Shown one piece after another: positions 60,833 to 64,000 of a stretch of 64,000 nt of DNA; position 1 is the stretch's first letter, and each line of letters begins with the position of its first letter. Source of the stretch: Tipula vernalis (lineage: Eukaryota > Arthropoda > Insecta > Diptera > Tipulidae); contig OY282558.1 of the NCBI GenBank assembly GCA_958295665.1, positions 49,421,389 to 49,485,388 on the forward strand. Direction: 5' to 3'. The notes beneath the pieces were generated by a model. That model made no database searches. It was given only the letters and a program-made list of their open reading frames with translations, and was not told the origin of the DNA. The translations under genes and the position numbers were made by a program.

Positions 60833-61503
60833 CCTTCAGGTCATCTTTCAAGGTCATTTGAAGGTCAAGGTCATAAGGGCCTTGCTGAAGACTCACGAAA
60901 GTCAATCACCCCAAACGAAACAGTACATCCACGTCGTTGCTTCCGAGTAATGCTAAAAGTAAGGACAAGGTTTTCAAATTGTTTGCCCTTTCTCTACTAT
61001 TCGAAGTGCCGCCGGACACTTGTCATGCATACAAATCTCATAAATCTAAATTAACAGCATCTAAGTACTATTCAAACATTTAACCTTGATTTGTCCTTCT
61101 CAAGATCACAATAATCTTCCGCATCGTAATATTAATTCAACAGTGGAAATTTCCGCTCTTCTTAAATCGCGTGACAAAACGGGGCTTTCCGTTTAAAAAA
61201 TCACCATCACTTTCAAATGACTTTCAAAATTAACCTTAAAGTCAATCTCATTGACACTTTTGCTTCTTACCCTACCTGTTAAAGATACTTCAAACGTTTA
61301 TTATGCTCAGAAAACCCCTCAAATTCAAATTAACAGGTTCTCAGTGCTTTTTAAACATTTAACTTTGATTTAACCTTCTGAACTCTCAAATAATTTTGAA
61401 AATTGACCTGAAGGTCAAGGTAATACCACAGATAGATGATCCCCATTGTCCTTGACAATTTTTGTCTGAACCATTTTTTTGTAGCCGGCGTATTATAGGA
61501 CGC

Positions 61504-62019
61504 ATACACATATTTAGATTCGTCGATCAAAAAATGTGTCACCGTGTCTTACTTACTACTCGTACTAGTAATTTTCCCTGAAGAGTTTTATTATTTGAAA
61601 AATTACGAATACTTTGTACGCTGAGTTAGAATTTCTATTTCAGAACATTTAAAAGCGTTGCGAAGGAAAGCATTTTTGATTTTCGGTAAATATAAAAAAG
61701 CTTTCAGTAGTTTACCACGTTCTAAACGGTTTTGATACTACACAAATAATAAATGTTTTAAAAGCTGGACTTCCTCGAAATATTAGAACAATTTAAGTGA
61801 AAGCTTTTATTTCCCTTAATTCAACTTTCTGAGTTAAAACCAAGTACAGGAACTTAAATTGAGTGTTGGAATTTAACTATAAAATTGGTTTGTTTTCTTT
61901 CTTTAATGAAAACTTAAGTATGGTTGTACGAGCTTTTGCCAAGTCTTCCATTTTTAATGGTCGTGTTCAAATCTGTTCAACTTTTTGCGAATTCAACAAA
62001 CAAGGTTGGTAGCCGGAAA
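61504..62019. other. No gene recognised
   Basis: AT-rich sequence between the inverted-repeat element and dispersed repeat A. No motif seen. Confidence 0.45.
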
Positions 62020-62140
62020 ATAATTGAGGTGTGGCCAACCGCGACTTTTTTTACGAATGGGAAATTTTGGAAAACTTATTAAGCAAATTGCTTACAAATT
62101 CTGATAAAAATTTTTGCAAAATAAGTTTTCTGTTGAAATT
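62020..62140. repeat. Dispersed repeat A, copy 2
   Basis: TTGAGGTGTGGCCAACCGCG, then ACGAATGGGAAATTTTGG and TTTTTGCAAAATAAGTTTTC, parallel to 48140-48310. Confidence 0.65.
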
Positions 62141-62366
62141 TCTAAATTTTTACGGGATAATACTAAAAAAGCTGTATGTGTAAAAGCTTGTTATTTTAGA
62201 AACGTAAGCAAATTTTCAAAGTTAAAAAATAAAATTTACACATCGAAAAATGTGTGCTACTTCGTGTACCTTAATGAGCTTTCATTATTAAGCTTTTGTC
62301 TCTTAAAACAATGTTGAATGAATATTGAACTAAATATTTTGGTTAAAATCAAGAACAGGAACAGCT

Positions 62367-62872
62367 CATCATCACTACATAGTATAAAACAAAGCCGCTT
62401 TCTCTGTCCCTATATCCCTATGTATGCTTAAATCTTTAAAACTACGCAACGGATTTTGATGCGGTTTTTTTTAATAGATAGAGTGATTGAAGAGGAAGGT
62501 TTATATGTATAATAACATCCATTAAATAGTGGAGAAATACTGTTATTTTTGAGGTTTCTAATGTGATGTCGTAAATAATTACATTTTTTCCGCTTACATT
62601 GCAAACGCAGGCTGAACCCTACGAGATTTATCAAAATAATGTACTAAGTATTGTACACATTGAAAAGGTCTACAGAAAACTCCGCGATGGTATATGTCTA
62701 TCTCTTATGCATATTCCCACAATAACATTTTTTTGTCATTTACTTTTTACGCATCAAAATCCGTTGCGTAGTTTTAAATATCTAAGCATACATAGGGATA
62801 TAGGGACAGAGAAAGCGACTTTGTTTTATACTATGTAGTGAGACAGCGAAAGCGACTGTATGTAGTGATGAT
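62367..62872. repeat. Inverted-repeat block at the 5' side of the Helitron
   Basis: The left arm 62372-62465 (TCACTACATAGTATAAAACA ... ACGCAACGGATTTTGATGCG) is repeated inverted at 62749-62841 with few mismatches. The terminal ATCATCACTACATA is mirrored again at about 62858-62872. The spacer of about 285 bp is noncoding. The TC start fits a Helitron 5' end, and the coding region begins about 310 bp later. Confidence 0.85.
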
Positions 62873-63183
62873 TTAAAAATTGCGGGACATAGCGTTTCTC
62901 TTTTGTTGTTGATGATTGTTGATTATCTTTTGTTTTTAGTCGCACGAATTTAATTAAAATCGTAGTTTAAGTTGAGGTATTTCAGTTAAAAAAAAGAACT
63001 GAATAGAATAGGTAGCTTTTGTTTTTTATGATTATTGATTATCATTTGTTTCTAAATCATTTGTTTCTAAATGGTAAGTATTTAGATATTTTTTACTGCG
63101 GCACATACTTATAATATGTCAATTTGTGCATAGGTAATCATACATATAGAACTGAGTAAATTTTGTACAGAAATTATAAAGTC

Positions 63184-64000
63184 ATGTCTGGAAGACGTCG
63201 TCGTTCGAACATAGGTCGTACAGTGAATGCCAGAAGAGTACGTTCAGCAAGAAATGAAGAATCGTCAACGGAACGTGAGGCTCGCCTCAGTCAGGCTCGG
63301 GATAGATATAGAGCTGAGAGAGAGAGAGAATCTTCAGTAGAGCGTGAGGTTCGCCGCAGCCGGGATCGAGATAGGTATACGGTTCAGAGGGACAGAGAAT
63401 CATCAGTAGAGTGTGAGGCTCGACTCAGTCAGCTTCGGGATAGATATAGAGCTGAGAGAGAGAGAGAGAGAATCTTCAGTAGAGCGTGAGGTTTGCCGCA
63501 GCCGAGATAGGGATAGACATCGAATACAGAGAGCCAGAGAATCATCAGCACGAGTTACTAATTCATGGGTAAATAAAGAAAATTCTGCCATGAATTACGA
63601 TCCTTCGATTTCTTACAAGGACGATCGTATAGTATCAATAGGTACTATGTCAGTAGTGTGTGAACATTGCTTGGAATTGAAATTCAAGGACGAATCGAAA
63701 GGCATGTGTTGCTTACAAGGAAAAGTCAAATTAGAAGAAATTCTCCCTCCACCTGAACCACTTCACTCTCTTCTTACGGGTGATCATCAGAAATCCAAAC
63801 AATTCATGCGCAATATACGCCGTTATAATAACGCATTTCAAATGACCTCTTTTAAGAGTAAGCAAGTCGTTGAGCGTGGGTTCATGCCTACATTTAAAAT
63901 TCAAGGGCAAGTGTACCACTTAGATGGGAGCTTGCTACCACTTCGACCCGATGATCACAAATTTCTGCAAATATATTTTATTGCAGATCCAGATACACAA
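63184..64000 (+). pseudogene. Helitron Rep/helicase gene, N-terminal part, frameshifted by GA repeat, runs off the window
   Basis: The ATG at 63184 gives MSGRRRRSNIGRTVNARRVR, a basic opening. Several repeats of about 20-25 residues rich in Arg/Glu/Ser follow (SSTEREARLSQARDRYRAER, SSVEREVRRSRDRDRY). At about 63450-63470 a GAGAGA tract is four bases longer than in the first unit, so the frame runs to a TGA at 63487-63489. The original frame resumes at 63470 and stays open to 64000. It reads CEHCLELKFKDESKGMCC, LPPPEPLHSLLTG, FMRNIRRYNNAFQMTSF, GFMPTFKIQGQVYHLDGSLL and PDDHKFLQIYFIAD. That is the conserved region in front of the Rep domain of Helitron helicases. The enzyme would drive rolling-circle transposition. 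The rest lies outside the window. Confidence 0.85.

Larger units (their letters stand above)
59857..61503. mobile_element. Repeat element with about 90-bp inverted ends, host of a nested hAT insertion
   Basis: The left end (AAAATACGCGGGTTACC, then AAAAAATGGTTCAGGCAAAA and ATTGTCAAAGACTATGAGGG) is mirrored at the right end (reverse complement AATACGCCGGCTAC, then AAATGGTTCAGACAAAAATT and GTCAAGGACAATGG). Inner parts contain AAGGTCAAGGTCA words. A roughly 65-bp direct repeat starts near 61040 and again near 61322 (AACATTTAACCTTGATTTGT versus AACATTTAACTTTGATTTAA). No coding capacity of its own. Without the hAT insert it would be about 755 bp. Confidence 0.7.

Overview
The window looks like AT-rich, transposon-packed nuclear DNA of an insect, most likely a higher fly (Diptera). 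The evidence is the set of degenerate BEL/Pao, gypsy, copia, LOA/R1-group non-LTR, Penelope, piggyBac, hAT, mariner, CACTA-like and Helitron elements; canonical GT-AG introns in the one intact gene; long (TA)n arrays; and a retrotransposon primer-binding site that matches a fly-type tRNA-Tyr 3' end. No bacterial-style operons, CRISPR arrays or intact rRNA genes were seen. The species assignment is inference.

Layout. 1-4187: a BEL/Pao element on the minus strand, with its 5' LTR and tRNA-Tyr primer-binding site; its other end lies outside the window. 5050-12092: a candidate 7-kb CACTA-like (CMC) DNA transposon. It carries a multi-exon SAMD3-like gene and a C2H2 zinc-finger/TNP2-like transposase gene, both broken, plus a 213-bp palindrome. 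12.1-14.4 kb: AT-rich DNA without visible genes. 14.4-16.5 kb: Penelope and gypsy remnants. 16.5-21.7 kb: a nearly full-length but dead LOA-group element, followed by a GGTAAT-type minisatellite. 23.5-27.2 kb: a tRNA-Ile-like relic, piggyBac, hAT and mariner remnants, a 237-bp MITE-like element and two (TA)n arrays flanked by GGTAATATTACC modules. 27.5-31.1 kb: a second BEL element (plus), abutting a minus-strand Helitron helicase remnant (31.1-32.5 kb) and 140-bp tandem repeats.

33.7-36.0 kb (minus) holds the only gene that appears intact: a four-exon, 677-codon membrane protein of the proton-dependent oligopeptide transporter family (POT/SLC15) in which the signature proton/peptide-binding residues are replaced. 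A LOA-group pseudogene lies just upstream of it (36.1-37.6 kb).

39.0-44.9 kb: a LOA-group fragment, a deleted copia and a deleted gypsy (gag fused to RT). 45.0-46.9 kb: a 1.9-kb inverted repeat with internal tandem duplications. 48.1-54.2 kb: a dispersed repeat, a polyA-tailed LOA-group element (minus), and a third BEL element (minus) split by a 758-bp internally deleted non-LTR insertion with a 16-bp target duplication. 54.3-55.6 kb: a foldback-like element with TTCGGCC tandem termini. 56.4-57.6 kb: another non-LTR fragment. 59.86-61.50 kb: a repeat with ~90-bp terminal inverted repeats, in which an 884-bp hAT deletion derivative is nested with a perfect 8-bp target duplication. 62.4-64.0 kb: an inverted-repeat block and the start of a plus-strand Helitron Rep/helicase gene, running off the window and frameshifted by a GA-repeat expansion.

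Almost every element is broken, so no active cooperative system is visible. The most notable items are the divergent transporter, the CACTA-like element with its SAMD3-like passenger gene, and several nested or foldback repeats that appear undescribed here.
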